Positions 1 to 7,411 of a DNA stretch of 20,749 bases are shown piece after piece; position 1 is the first letter of the stretch, and every line of letters begins with the position of its first letter. This DNA comes from Desulfobulbaceae bacterium (GTDB lineage Bacteria > Desulfobacterota > Desulfobulbia > Desulfobulbales > Desulfocapsaceae). The notes below the pieces were generated by a model. It saw only the letters and a list, made by a program, of their open reading frames with translations, had not been told where the DNA came from and searched no databases. The stretch covers positions 1 to 20,749 of the forward strand of contig JAIRRG010000041.1 in the NCBI GenBank assembly GCA_031256095.1, in the 5' to 3' direction. A program made the translations under genes and the position numbers.

Positions 1-1017
1 GGCGCCGACATCTTTTTTCACCTGTTCGAGGATCAGGTTGCTGCCCGGCGGGCGGCCAAAGGAAAACGAGAAGCTCAATAGCCACATCGGCACCGCCAGC
101 GTGTAGGGCAGCGGCAGGATATTTTTTAAGGTGTAAGGCGGCGGCAGCGTCGCTGCGATCATCAAGGCAGCGAAAATGAGGACGCCAAAGTAGCTGGCCG
201 GCAGCAGCCAGCGCAAGGAAAAACGTTTGGCCGCTTTACTGAAGGCCAGCGGCGCCATGAGATAGGCCGAGGCATTGGCGGCGAAAAACAGGCCGTATTG
301 ATGTTCGTCATAACCGAGATGGCTGATATAAATATCTGAGGAGGCGGCGATAAATGCGAACATCGGCAGGCCGGTGCTGGCGAAAGAAAAGGTGAGGAGA
401 ATGAAAGGAATGTTGCCACAGAGGCGGAAGTAGCCGCGAAAAGCCTCAAGGATTGAGGCGTTTTGGCGCTCTCTCAGAGTTTCCTCCATGGTATAGACGC
501 CCCGGGCCGACAAAATGCCCAAAAGCGCCAGCATCGCGAAAATCCAGCGCCAAGACGATAGACCGATGATCCAGCCACCGATGATCGGCGCCAAAATCGG
601 CGCTCCGGCGGTAATCACCCCCAGTTGTACGAACAGCCGCTGCCGCGCCGGGCCGGCGAACAGGTCCTTGCAGATGGCGAAGACCACGGTCGAGGCGGCG
701 GCGCCGCCAAATCCCTGAAGAATCCTGGCTATAATCAGGCTCAGAGCGTTCGGTGACAAAGCGCAGCCAAGACTGGCCAGGGTGTAGATGGCCAGTCCAG
801 CCAATAACGGCGGTTTGCGGCCATAACGGTCGGACAGCGGGCCATAGATCAACATGCCGCCGCAGTAGGCGACGAAGAACAGCACCAGCGTCAGGTTGAT
901 GACCGATAGCGGTTGCTGCCACTCCTTAACCATGGCCGGTAGGGCAGCCAGGTACATATCGGTCGACATCGGCGGGAAGGTGCAGAGCAGGGCGATTAAG
1001 GCAATTTTTCTTTTCAC
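1..1017 (-). CDS. Bcr/CflA-family MFS multidrug exporter (3' end outside window)
   Basis: This is probably a proton-driven drug exporter of the major facilitator superfamily in the inner membrane. The reading frame is open from a GTG at 1017 to the window edge, giving 339 residues of a family that is usually about 400 long. The N-terminus, with a STDMYLAALPA stretch after the first hydrophobic segment, is typical of Bcr/CflA transporters. The loop between helices 2 and 3 carries MFS motif A (GPLSDRYGRKP). Many hydrophobic helices follow. The GTG gives the expected family N-terminus but has no clear Shine-Dalgarno sequence. The gene starts 31 bases after the darP stop and is probably the last gene of the gpmI operon seen here. 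The substrate cannot be told from sequence. Confidence 0.88.
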   Translation of the reverse strand, partial: MKRKIALIALLCTFPPMSTDMYLAALPAMVKEWQQPLSVINLTLVLFFVAYCGGMLIYGPLSDRYGRKPPLLAGLAIYTLASLGCALSPNALSLIIARILQGFGGAAASTVVFAICKDLFAGPARQRLFVQLGVITAGAPILAPIIGGWIIGLSSWRWIFAMLALLGILSARGVYTMEETLRERQNASILEAFRGYFRLCGNIPFILLTFSFASTGLPMFAFIAASSDIYISHLGYDEHQYGLFFAANASAYLMAPLAFSKAAKRFSLRWLLPASYFGVLIFAALMIAATLPPPYTLKNILPLPYTLAVPMWLLSFSFSFGRPPGSNLILEQVKKDVGA

Positions 1018-1048
1018 GGCAAAAAAAGTGGCAACGGCGCCGGCCCGT

Positions 1049-1585
1049 TCAGGCCCGGCCTTCCAGGTCGATGGCCGCCTTGATCAGGCGAAACAGTTGG
1101 CGGTAGTAGAGGCGGTTGCGGCTTTGCGCGTAACTTGCGGCCATCTGACCGATTTCCCGCGCCTGAAGTCGCGGATGGGCGGCAAGGAAGACGGTCAGTG
1201 CCTCGCTGTGCCACTGGCCGTCCCAGGGGATTTGCGCGCGGCGGCTTTCCTCAAAGGCGGCGATCGCCGCGTTGACGAAGGTGTCACGCAGGTGTTCGGC
1301 TTGGTGCTCGCGCTGATTCGCCCGCAAGCGTGAGCCCTTCTTCTCTTCGAGAAAGGCGTGGATGGCTGTAACCTCGCGCTCGCGCAGCAGTTTGGCCAGA
1401 TACTTGATCTGCCGTTTTCTCGCCCCACCTTTCAAGGGGCGGCTGTCACGAATCGCTGCGAGCGTCTCGGCGTCGGCGGGCAAGGCCAAGAGATCGCTGT
1501 CGGTCAAAGCAACCAGCGTTGCCGCCAGTTCTTCCTGCCACTGACAGCGACGCTTGCACTCGGATTTGCTGATCGCTTCCGTCAT
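1049..1585 (-). CDS. darP: DarP/YjgA-family (DUF615) ribosome biogenesis factor
   Basis: This 178-residue protein belongs to the YjgA/DUF615 family. The E. coli member (DarP) binds the large ribosomal subunit precursor and helps its late assembly. Recognition rests on the N-terminal SKSECKRRCQ segment, a middle part (LPADAETLAAIRDSRPLKGG) and the basic helix RKRQIKYLAKLLRERE, all matching the family pattern. The second half is more diverged, ending in a Tyr/Arg-rich segment (SRNRLYYRQLFRLIK) in place of the usual SARQIFQYLREL type. The ATG overlaps the gpmI stop by four bases (ATGA), so translation is probably coupled. Rank in the family is confident; the exact role in this organism is inferred. 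Confidence 0.85.
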   Translation of the reverse strand: MTEAISKSECKRRCQWQEELAATLVALTDSDLLALPADAETLAAIRDSRPLKGGARKRQIKYLAKLLREREVTAIHAFLEEKKGSRLRANQREHQAEHLRDTFVNAAIAAFEESRRAQIPWDGQWHSEALTVFLAAHPRLQAREIGQMAASYAQSRNRLYYRQLFRLIKAAIDLEGRA

Positions 1586-3222
1586 TTTCGCGACGTTTTG
1601 CTGGCCGCTTTGACCACGACCAAGGACGGTTCGTAATCGGCGGGCGGCTTAAAGCCCAACATCTGGCACAGGCTGGCCGCGACGTTGACTAGGCCGGGGT
1701 TTTCGACGCCGCTGCCGCTGATCTTCAGCCGTTCGCAGAAGTTGACGACAATGAAGGGCACCGGGTTCTTCGTGTGCGCGACCATGGGCTCGCGCTTGCC
1801 CTTGTTCTCCGTCCACATACAGTCGGCGTTGCCGTGATCGGCGATGACGACGGCGATGCCACCGGCCTTTTCCACAGCCTTGAGCAGGCGGTTGAGACTG
1901 AGATCGACCGCCTCAACGGCTATCCGCACCGCTTGCGGCACGCCAGTGTGGCCAACCATGTCACCATTGGGGTAGTTGAGACGGATGAAACGGTATTTCC
2001 CGGACTGTACGGCGGCAATCGCCTTGTCGGTGATCGGCCCGGCCTGCATCCATGGCCGCTCGTCGAAACGCACCTTATCGGAAGGCACTTCCTCATAGAG
2101 TTCCAAATCCCGGTTGATGTAGCCGGATTTATTGCCATTCCAGAAGTAGGTGACGTGACCGAATTTCTGAGTTTCCGACAAGGCGTAACTGGTGACGCCG
2201 CTGGCGCACAGGTACTCGCTGATCGTGTGATCGAGGGCCGGCGGCCCGACCAGATAATTTTTCGGGATCAGGGCGTCGCCGTCATACTGCATCATGCCGG
2301 CGAAAAAGACTTTTGGCTGGTGTATGCGCTCGAATTCGTGAAAATCGCTTTCCTCGAAGGCGCGGGAAATTTCGATGGCGCGGTCGCCACGGAAGTTGAA
2401 GAAGAGCACGGCATCGCTGTCGCCAATCATGCCGACCGGCTCGTCGCCCTCGGTGATGACGAAGCTTGGCAGGTACTGATCAGTTATGGCCGGATCTTCG
2501 GCATAATAGGTCTTCACCGCCTCGGTGGCCGACAAAAACGGACGGCCAATTCCGAGGACATGTGCCCGCCAGCCGTTTTCCACGACCTGCCAGTTGGCGT
2601 TGTAACGATCCATGGTCGTCACCATGCGGCCACCGCCGGAGGCGATACGGTAATCGCGACCGTCGTTGGTCAGGGTGGCGAGCTTTTCCTCAAGCGGCAG
2701 CAGATAGTCGAGGGCGGTCTTTTCACCAACATCGCGGCCATCCAAAAGAACATGGACGCGGACTTTGGCAATGCCTTTGGCGGCGCAGCCATCCAAAAGG
2801 GCAAAAAGATGATTGATGTGACTGTGGACATTGCCGTCCGACAACAGGCCGATGAAGTGGACAACGCCGGTGGCGCCAGCCGCCAAAATTTTCCGCCAAG
2901 TCTCGGTGGCGAAGATGGCGCCGGAAGCGATGGCGTTGTTCACCAATTTAGCGCCTTGGGCAAAGATGCGACCAGCGCCAATGGCGTTATGGCCAACCTC
3001 GGAGTTGCCCATGTCGTCGTCCGAGGGCAGGCCGACGGCCACCCCGTGCGCCTTCAGGGGCGTCAGCATATTTTCGGCCAGCAGGCGGTCCAAAAGCGGC
3101 GTGTAGGCCATGAACACCCCGTCACTCTCGTCGCGGCGACCAAGACCGACGCCATCCATGATCACCAGGACCACGGGGCCGTCCGGCGGCGAGTATCCAT
3201 CCAGAGGTTGTAAGGCTGTCAT
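1582..3222 (-). CDS. gpmI: 2,3-bisphosphoglycerate-independent phosphoglycerate mutase
   Basis: This enzyme interconverts 3- and 2-phosphoglycerate in cytosolic glycolysis and gluconeogenesis through a phosphoserine intermediate and two metal ions, usually Mn. The product is 546 residues, longer than the 514 of E. coli but like the longer branch of the family. Visible motifs are the metal-binding VVLVIMDGVG (Asp23), the active-site MGNSEVGHN (Ser74), and the C-terminal metal site ADHGNAD. An in-frame ATG lies 13 codons upstream, but the start at 3222 has a GGAGA box about seven bases ahead, so I prefer it. The gene heads an operon with darP and the MFS exporter. The opposite strand has a long open frame here that is only a shadow. 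Confidence 0.95.
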   Translation of the reverse strand: MTALQPLDGYSPPDGPVVLVIMDGVGLGRRDESDGVFMAYTPLLDRLLAENMLTPLKAHGVAVGLPSDDDMGNSEVGHNAIGAGRIFAQGAKLVNNAIASGAIFATETWRKILAAGATGVVHFIGLLSDGNVHSHINHLFALLDGCAAKGIAKVRVHVLLDGRDVGEKTALDYLLPLEEKLATLTNDGRDYRIASGGGRMVTTMDRYNANWQVVENGWRAHVLGIGRPFLSATEAVKTYYAEDPAITDQYLPSFVITEGDEPVGMIGDSDAVLFFNFRGDRAIEISRAFEESDFHEFERIHQPKVFFAGMMQYDGDALIPKNYLVGPPALDHTISEYLCASGVTSYALSETQKFGHVTYFWNGNKSGYINRDLELYEEVPSDKVRFDERPWMQAGPITDKAIAAVQSGKYRFIRLNYPNGDMVGHTGVPQAVRIAVEAVDLSLNRLLKAVEKAGGIAVVIADHGNADCMWTENKGKREPMVAHTKNPVPFIVVNFCERLKISGSGVENPGLVNVAASLCQMLGFKPPADYEPSLVVVKAASKTSRK

Positions 3223-3346
3223 CGGCTTCTCCGTTGAACAGGTTAAAGTGGCGGACAACACTTGTCACGGCGGCATTTCATTGCCGGTTGGGGGAATTGG
3301 TGGCGAGGAGCCAGGAAAAATGCGGCCAGCTAATGGGCTGTGCCTA

Positions 3347-3376
3347 GTTATTCCCCCCCGCCCTCAGCGCGGTCAA
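3347..3376 (-). promoter_or_regulatory. Candidate sigma70 promoter of gpmI
   Basis: On the minus strand TTGACC (3376-3371) is followed after 18 bases by AATAAC (3352-3347). It lies in the 218-base gap between the reductase gene and gpmI. Just upstream is a small hairpin, GCCAAT/ATTGGC (3394-3408), without a T-run, so no convincing terminator separates the two genes. Confidence 0.35.
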
Positions 3377-3440
3377 TGTATCGTAAAGACGTGGCCAATG
3401 CAATTGGCTGACTGGTAACGGCGGCCGGAAATGATGCTGT

Positions 3441-3992
3441 TCAGGCCAGATTCCGCCGTACCCAGGCGGCAAAGGTGTCGACGAAACCCTGCAAAAATCC
3501 TTTGCTTGCCTCGCCGATATTGCCGTTTTTGTCGAGCAGGCCCTCTTTGAATTGCAGATAGACTTCCGGTTGGCAGAGGGTTGGCATGTTGAGAAAACTC
3601 AGCACGCTTTTGAGGTGCTGCTGCGCCAGGGCCGTGCCCATGCCCCCTGGCGACACCCCGATCACCGCCGCCGGTTTCCCGGCCCAAACGCTTTTGCCCC
3701 ACGGGCGTGAACCCTGATCAAGGGCGTTTTTCAAGACCCCTGGTATTGAGCGGTTGTATTCCGGGGTGGCGAACAATACCGCGTCGCTGGCGGCGATTTC
3801 CTGGCGAAATTGCCGCACCGCTTCTTCCTCGTGGCCGTCCGCGTCCTGATTGTAGAGGGGCAGGGCGGCGATTGAGACTTCCTCGCAGGTGAAATCGGCG
3901 GGCGCGAGCCTAGCAACGGCCTGGGCCACGGCGCGGTTGAACGAATCTTGGCGAAGGCTGCCGACGACAATGGCGATGGTGTACTGACGCAT
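3441..3992 (-). CDS. NAD(P)H-dependent FMN/quinone reductase, ChrR/YieF-like
   Basis: This 183-residue flavodoxin-fold protein is of the NADPH-dependent FMN reductase family (PF03358). E. coli ChrR (YieF), a close relative, reduces quinones and, incidentally, chromate, and protects against oxidative stress. The phosphate-binding loop GSLRQDSFN is at residues 11-19. The family signature PEYNRSIPGVLKNALD is at 77-92, and the SPGGMG flavin loop is at 114-119. The length is normal for the family. The ATG at 3992 has AAGGAG eight bases ahead. The gene has its own promoter region upstream and is followed by the gpmI operon on the same strand. The natural substrate is not evident. Confidence 0.9.
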   Translation of the reverse strand: MRQYTIAIVVGSLRQDSFNRAVAQAVARLAPADFTCEEVSIAALPLYNQDADGHEEEAVRQFRQEIAASDAVLFATPEYNRSIPGVLKNALDQGSRPWGKSVWAGKPAAVIGVSPGGMGTALAQQHLKSVLSFLNMPTLCQPEVYLQFKEGLLDKNGNIGEASKGFLQGFVDTFAAWVRRNLA

Positions 3993-4024
3993 GATTTTCT
4001 CCTTGTTCAGGTGTCAATTGAAAA

Positions 4025-4086
4025 ACTTACGGCGAGGCGTTGAGACATCGTAAGTCATACTATGGCCTCGCCGGCGTCTTTGTCAA
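4025..4086 (-). promoter_or_regulatory. Reductase promoter with interlocked inverted repeats
   Basis: On the minus strand TTGACA (4086-4081), an 18-base spacer and TAGTAT (4062-4057) form a good sigma70-type promoter about 65-95 bases upstream of the reductase ATG. A perfect 9-bp inverted repeat, CGGCGAGGC (4030-4038) and GCCTCGCCG (4065-4073), straddles the -10 and start site. A second one, ACTTAC (4025-4030) and GTAAGT (4050-4055), interlocks with it. These could bind a repressor or form alternative leader hairpins. Confidence 0.55.
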
Positions 4087-4391
4087 TTGCCGGTGAAATT
4101 GTCACATTCTTGCTGGTGTTCAGCCGTCCCTGCCTGAGGAGCGGCGGGCTGCTTGCCTGGCCGCAGGCAACAGGCCAGGAAAACCGGCGATCTGGCAGCC
4201 AGACAATTCGACGTTTCGATACAGAGTGACAAGGTAGCCCTTTGAAGGACGGTTCTGGATAGGCTTGAAAAAAAGGCCGAGGGAGGGCGAAGAAAACGGT
4301 CTCCAGCGAAGGGATGGAAAAAGGAAGAAATTATAATATTGCCGAAAGAATTCCCTTAATGTCGGAGCAGAGTGAGGTTAGAGCGTCAAAA
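4087..4391. other. Gene-free host spacer
   Basis: I see no credible gene here. It holds one 7-bp inverted repeat, CCTGGCC (4156-4162) and GGCCAGG (4173-4179), without a T-run. The sequence becomes A-rich towards 4390, next to the terminator described separately. Confidence 0.5.
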
Positions 4392-4437
4392 CAAAAATAA
4401 AAAACGGGTAAGCCAAAATAACAATCTTAGCTAACCC
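4392..4437 (-). terminator. Intrinsic terminator, likely the original tRNA-Leu terminator
   Basis: On the minus strand an 11-bp stem with one mismatch (arms 4437-4427 and 4416-4406, about 10-base loop) is followed by a T-rich run (opposite 4404-4392). It begins 14 bases downstream of the diverged tRNA 3'-end copy at 4451-4465. That is where a tRNA terminator would sit before the element was inserted. No other minus-strand gene ends here except, farther off, the one at 4549. Confidence 0.6.
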
Positions 4438-4450
4438 CTTGATTTTCTTA

Positions 4451-4465
4451 TGGTGGAGGTCGGAA
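4451..4465 (-). repeat. Candidate far attachment site (diverged tRNA-Leu 3' end)
   Basis: GGAGGTCGGAA (4455-4465) is identical to 14904-14914 inside the tRNA-Leu gene and in the same orientation. The flanking ATGGT also matches if three bases (GCC) are lost from this copy. On the minus strand it reads as the T-arm end, acceptor strand and CCA of the tRNA. Its position opposite the integrase end of the segment and ahead of a terminator supports an att site. The core is short and imperfect, so this remains a proposal. Confidence 0.55.
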
Positions 4466-4548
4466 CAATCAAAACTAAGTAACCGTATGAAGTCATTAAA
4501 TAATATCTTGATCAAATCCAGTCATACCATCAAATATACCAAAAGAAA

Positions 4549-5025
4549 TCATTCCCTGAGCAATTCAACCGTGTTCGGATTCAGCGGCCAAAGATAGCCG
4601 CCATGGTCTTGTTGGTCGATCATTTCATGGCCACCACCTCCGGGCAAGGCTTTCGCCATCCTCACGCCTTCCGGCAAACTTGGTTGAGTCCGGCCAGCCA
4701 AAGCCCTTTCAAGCGCCGACCGCCGCTGTGGGGAGTTACCAAGGGAGGCAAGCTGGCAGGCTTCACTCACCGTCAAATCACCGTCAGAAACCGCCCGCAG
4801 CAACGCCAGCACGAGAGTACTGTAATCGCCTTGAACCGGCAACGGCTCGGACAGCGGCCTGCTCTTCAGCGGCGGCAGTATCCCTTCCAAGCACAGCCGT
4901 AAAGCCGCAAGGTTGCCAGCCTGCGCCATCTCGATTGCCTTAGCCATGATCGCGCTGGCAGCTTCGTCCAGTTGCTTCTGAATGTCCAGCGTTAAATTTC
5001 TTCTACAGTATCGGCTTTCTCTCAT
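4549..5025 (-). CDS. DUF5681-like small protein (C-terminal part of the family)
   Basis: This 158-residue protein has unknown function. The stretch ASAIMAKAIEMAQAGNLAAL followed by RLCLEGILPPLKSRPLSEPL (about residues 23-62), and then a segment like ALLRAVSDGDLTVSEACQLA (about 74-93), match what is seen after the basic N-terminal part of DUF5681 proteins. These are common in prophages and integrated elements. The usual Gly/Arg/Lys-rich N-terminus is absent, so this is a short or truncated member. The ATG at 5025 has a GAGAGG box about seven bases upstream. It is the outermost gene on the att side and lies beside the candidate origin. Family assignment is from pattern memory only. Confidence 0.6.
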   Translation of the reverse strand: MRESRYCRRNLTLDIQKQLDEAASAIMAKAIEMAQAGNLAALRLCLEGILPPLKSRPLSEPLPVQGDYSTLVLALLRAVSDGDLTVSEACQLASLGNSPQRRSALERALAGRTQPSLPEGVRMAKALPGGGGHEMIDQQDHGGYLWPLNPNTVELLRE

Positions 5026-5210
5026 TGCTGGCCTCTCAGCAAGTTTCCAATGAAGGTGGACGTGGGCGTAAGGTGGGCGGCCTCACCTACCGCCACCCGG
5101 CCTTGAAGTTTCCAAAGGTGGTAGGGTGGTGATCGGCGGCCCTGGCCGCCGGGCATTCTTTCTCCCTTTTTTTTCTATCTCTAAAAAAAGGTATATAGTA
5201 CCTGTAAAAT

Positions 5211-5410
5211 ATCCGTCACATCCGTCACACCGCGCTGTCTTTTTGTTATATCATATATATTATATATATGATATAACTAGCAATTTTTCTACCACCCTTG
5301 GAAACTTTCGTGTGACGGATAGTGTGACAGATAAAAACCTATCCGTCATAATGCAGCAATTGAAACAATGTATCTAATTAGAATAATTATATTTTTATAC
5401 TGTGACAGAT
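5211..5410. repeat. Iteron cluster 1 (TGTGACRGAT)
   Basis: Five exact copies of TGTGACGGAT or TGTGACAGAT occur: inverted at 5211-5220 and 5220-5229, direct at 5311-5320, 5323-5332 and 5401-5410. A one-mismatch inverted copy lies at 5341-5350. Two copies share the longer sequence TGTGACAGATAAAAAC (5323-5338 and 5401-5416). The same motif recurs only in a second cluster near 13234-13304, as far as I can see. Confidence 0.8.
5245..5277. repeat. 33-base AT palindrome
   Basis: Perfect 16-bp arms (5245-5260 and 5262-5277) flank one central T at 5261. The sequence is almost only A and T. It sits between inverted and direct iterons, so a DNA-unwinding element or a cruciform at an origin is a reasonable reading. 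Confidence 0.7.
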
Positions 5411-5489
5411 AAAAACTACATCAAGTCAGGCGGTGGGTTTCTCAACTCCATTTGAAACTATCAACTCGTTCATGGAGAGCCTATACAAA

Positions 5490-6290
5490 CTACTGCCAGC
5501 ACAAAACCAGCACCACAGAGTTCTTAAACGCTTCGACAACCTCCGGCCTCGACATTTTGTTGTCGCTACCAGACTGGCTGGCCACACCTCTTTTTTCCAA
5601 AAGCTGGCGCAGATAATCAACCTTCACAGCGTAATTGACATTCTGAACATCTCCTTTCAGGCGTGCGGTTACGATGCCAACTACTTCCCCTTTGAGACTG
5701 AGCAGCGGGCCGCCGGAATTGCCAGGTTGAATTGGTAAATCAACCTGGCACAATCGAGGGTCATCCTGGATGCCGGTAGCGGCATTCACAAGGCCAAAAG
5801 TTGCCTTTTGCTGTAGTCCCATCCGCTCAGGATCGGGATAACCAAGCGTGAGGACATCTTCTCCCGGTTTGAGATTAAAGCCAAAGGCAAGCGGTATCGG
5901 CGTACTGCGTGGCACATCGGCCCGCAACACGGCTAAATCATTGACGCCATCAGCCTGGACAAGACGGGCGGGGATTTCACGACCATTGCCAGTGTTAATA
6001 ATGACAACTCTCGAACACTCGCCGGCGACATGGTAGTTGGTGGCAAACAGCCCATTATCCGAGACAAAAAAGCCGGTTCCGGAAATGATGACAGGCGCAG
6101 GCCGCCGCTGTTCTTGCTGGCGGTCTGGTGTAAACGGCTGGTCGGAAAAGTAAGGAACCCACTTTCCGGCGGGCGGTGGCGTATATTGGCCACCGCCCGG
6201 TGTTGGGACGGAAACGACCACTCCGTCGGTAAATGCCACTCGCGGTATTAAAAGCGCGGCTATGATGGCTATGGCAAGAGAAAAACGCAT
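5490..6290 (-). CDS. Secreted trypsin-like serine protease
   Basis: This 266-residue protein has an N-terminal hydrophobic signal segment (about residues 3-20) and a Pro/Gly-rich linker, followed by a trypsin-fold catalytic domain (about 65-235). The triad is visible: His87 in GLFATNYHVAG, Asp118 in NDLAVL, and Ser192 in QPGNSGGPLL. The order and spacing match Deg-like/S1 proteases. No PDZ domain follows; the C-terminus is only about 30 residues longer than the catalytic domain. It should act in the periplasm or outside the cell. The ATG at 6290 has no clear Shine-Dalgarno sequence and lies 16 bases after the upstream lipoprotein gene, so the two are probably co-transcribed. Its target is unknown. 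Confidence 0.88.
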   Translation of the reverse strand: MRFSLAIAIIAALLIPRVAFTDGVVVSVPTPGGGQYTPPPAGKWVPYFSDQPFTPDRQQEQRRPAPVIISGTGFFVSDNGLFATNYHVAGECSRVVIINTGNGREIPARLVQADGVNDLAVLRADVPRSTPIPLAFGFNLKPGEDVLTLGYPDPERMGLQQKATFGLVNAATGIQDDPRLCQVDLPIQPGNSGGPLLSLKGEVVGIVTARLKGDVQNVNYAVKVDYLRQLLEKRGVASQSGSDNKMSRPEVVEAFKNSVVLVLCWQ

Positions 6291-6306
6291 CGCAGGGAAT
6301 ACGTAT

Positions 6307-6753
6307 TCAATAATCTGTTATTGAGACAGAGCTGAGTATCCCTTTTGAATTTATGCTTATCTGTACACTTCCACCACCCATTAGCAGTCCTCTCATGGCA
6401 GGGTTAGGTTTTGCTTCCAATACGTAAAACATTTCCGTACCGTCAGCTTGCACCAAGCGTATTTTAGCTCTTGTTGCCTCCTTTCCTGAAGAAGGTATAT
6501 ACCCGAAGTTGTATTGCCAGATCATATCAAATTGTACCATGCCAGCGACGCCGCCGCCGTCGGTCATGCTACGGGGAGTACCGAGCATTCTCGCTATATC
6601 AGCCTTTGTCGTTTTCCCGACAATCAAGTCGGCCTGATATTCTTTCACCGTTGGCTCAGCAGGCTTGGTATAAGTTGTTGTTGGCGTTGCGCAGCCGAAC
6701 AAAACCAGAGGAAAAAGAACAATGCACAGCAAAAGCGTCTTCTTGTGATCCAT
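6307..6753 (-). CDS. BamE/SmpA-like lipoprotein
   Basis: This 148-residue product is an exported lipoprotein. A basic N-terminus, a hydrophobic core and a lipobox ending LFGC (Cys21) predict cleavage and lipidation. The mature part contains YQADLIVGKTTKADIARMLG followed by TPRSM. This resembles the opening helix-turn-helix of the SmpA/OmlA (BamE) fold (GMTKAQVRALLGTP type), followed by a beta-rich section. The ATG has GGAG about nine bases ahead. It precedes the secreted protease gene by 16 bases, so the two products may work together at the envelope. It sits inside the mobile element and is unlikely to be the housekeeping BamE. Confidence 0.75.
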   Translation of the reverse strand: MDHKKTLLLCIVLFPLVLFGCATPTTTYTKPAEPTVKEYQADLIVGKTTKADIARMLGTPRSMTDGGGVAGMVQFDMIWQYNFGYIPSSGKEATRAKIRLVQADGTEMFYVLEAKPNPAMRGLLMGGGSVQISINSKGILSSVSITDY

Positions 6754-6855
6754 ACCGCCATCTCCACTGTTATGAGGAAGTAGTTATCCCCAAGGTATAA
6801 TAGGTTGCAACTCATGCCTGGGTCGCCAAGAGGTTAAACCCTTGTGGAAAAATTA

Positions 6856-7074
6856 TCATTTCGGTACCTTAATTCCTTTTTCCCCCGTATATGGGTTTCT
6901 GTTTCCCTTCGTGCTGTAATTGTCGTATTGGGTATAATTCGGGTTAGTGCGGTGGTATCCTTGGACTTGCGTTCCGTTCTCCTTCGTGTACCCCGGCACA
7001 TACTCATCGGCCATAGCTTGCGTTGCCAAGAACAGAGTCGTAATTGCCGCTACTGCGATGATGATTCGTTTCAT
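6856..7074 (-). CDS. Small secreted protein with GYTR/NPYTG motifs
   Basis: This 72-residue protein has a signal peptide (about residues 1-22, cleavage near AMA). It is followed by a Tyr/Asn/Gly-rich mature part containing VPGYTKENGTQVQGYHRTNP and NYSTKGNRNPYTGEKG. Short secreted proteins with this pattern (x-GYTRxDGTxVxxHxRxxPN and RGNxNPYTG) are common in Proteobacteria and their prophages; I know of no assigned function. The ATG has AAGGGG about nine bases upstream. A 7-bp hairpin with a GGAA loop (7099-7116) lies in its leader. Confidence 0.75.
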   Translation of the reverse strand: MKRIIIAVAAITTLFLATQAMADEYVPGYTKENGTQVQGYHRTNPNYTQYDNYSTKGNRNPYTGEKGIKVPK

Positions 7075-7098
7075 TGTGTTTACCCCTTACAGTGTTTG

Positions 7099-7116
7099 GT
7101 TGCCCGGAAGGGCAAC
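7099..7116. other. Short hairpin in the leader of the small secreted gene
   Basis: GTTGCCC (7099-7105) and GGGCAAC (7110-7116) form a perfect 7-bp stem with a 4-base loop, between the HTH gene ending at 7142 and the secreted gene starting at 7074. No T-run follows on either strand. Confidence 0.4.
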
Positions 7117-7141
7117 AGTTGCCTAGCTCCACCTCGTTCAA

Positions 7142-7339
7142 TTATGAATGCTTCCACCGCCAAAATTCCTGACTAATATCTCTTTCCTGGCCCCAAACAA
7201 GCACATCACGCTTGATGCCGGTATGTTGCTCAATCAACACGGCAAGCCGGGGCGAACATCGCTTTCGTGACGTCGCTACATTTGATATGTAACCTGGGGT
7301 GCAGTCTACCAGGATAGATAATTGACGGTATGTTTTCAT
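7142..7339 (-). CDS. Small HTH repressor-like protein (Cro/CI type)
   Basis: This 65-residue protein is almost only a lambda-repressor-like helix-turn-helix domain. YRQLSILVDCTPGYISNVAT gives helices 1 to 3, and the following basic SRKRCSPRLAVLIEQHTGI completes the fold. It is probably a DNA-binding regulator of the element. The ATG has no Shine-Dalgarno sequence, and the promoter places the transcript start at the ATG itself. A perfect palindrome in that promoter suggests self-regulation. It faces another HTH gene across a 109-base gap, an arrangement like a phage lysis-lysogeny switch. Which of the two represses which is not visible. Confidence 0.75.
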   Translation of the reverse strand: MKTYRQLSILVDCTPGYISNVATSRKRCSPRLAVLIEQHTGIKRDVLVWGQERDISQEFWRWKHS

Positions 7340-7346
7340 GTTTTAT

Positions 7347-7375
7347 AGCATACTTATAAGTATTTAATTAAGCAA
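7347..7375 (-). promoter_or_regulatory. Promoter of the minus-strand HTH gene, likely leaderless
   Basis: On the minus strand TTGCTT (7375-7370), 17 bases, then TATGCT (7352-7347). Seven bases separate the -10 box from the ATG at 7339, so transcription would begin at the start codon. The spacer and -10 box are covered by the palindrome at 7350-7363. Confidence 0.5.
7350..7363. promoter_or_regulatory. Operator-like palindrome ATACTTATAAGTAT
   Basis: A perfect 14-bp palindrome lies over the spacer and -10 box of the minus-strand HTH promoter. A degenerate copy, AATACTTGTGAGGAT, follows at 7381-7395 in the divergent region. It is a good candidate operator for one or both neighbouring HTH proteins. 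Confidence 0.6.
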
Positions 7376-7411
7376 CGAAAAATACTTGTGAGGATGTTTT
7401 TATTTGAGCTG

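Larger units (their letters stand above)
5026..5489. other. Candidate replication origin region (gene-free)
   Basis: This gap has no credible gene but is dense in structure. It has a GC-rich left part with a perfect 8-bp hairpin, CGGCGGCC/GGCCGCCG (5134-5151). An AT-rich part then holds a 33-base palindrome and TGTGACRGAT iterons in both orientations. Three copies of AAGTTTCCAA (5041-5050, 5106-5115 and, inverted, 5298-5307) surround it. Iterons next to an AT-rich unwinding stretch are what replication origins of primase-helicase elements look like. Function is inferred. Confidence 0.5.

Noticed and set aside
1774..3213. Long open frame (479 codons) on the plus strand opposite gpmI
   Set aside because: It lies entirely over the well-supported gpmI gene, has no recognisable product or ribosome site, and is expected from the GC-rich codon usage.
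5134..5180. Hairpin CGGCGGCC/GGCCGCCG as a plus-strand terminator
   Set aside because: The stem is strong, but the T-run begins over ten bases later and no plus-strand gene precedes it.
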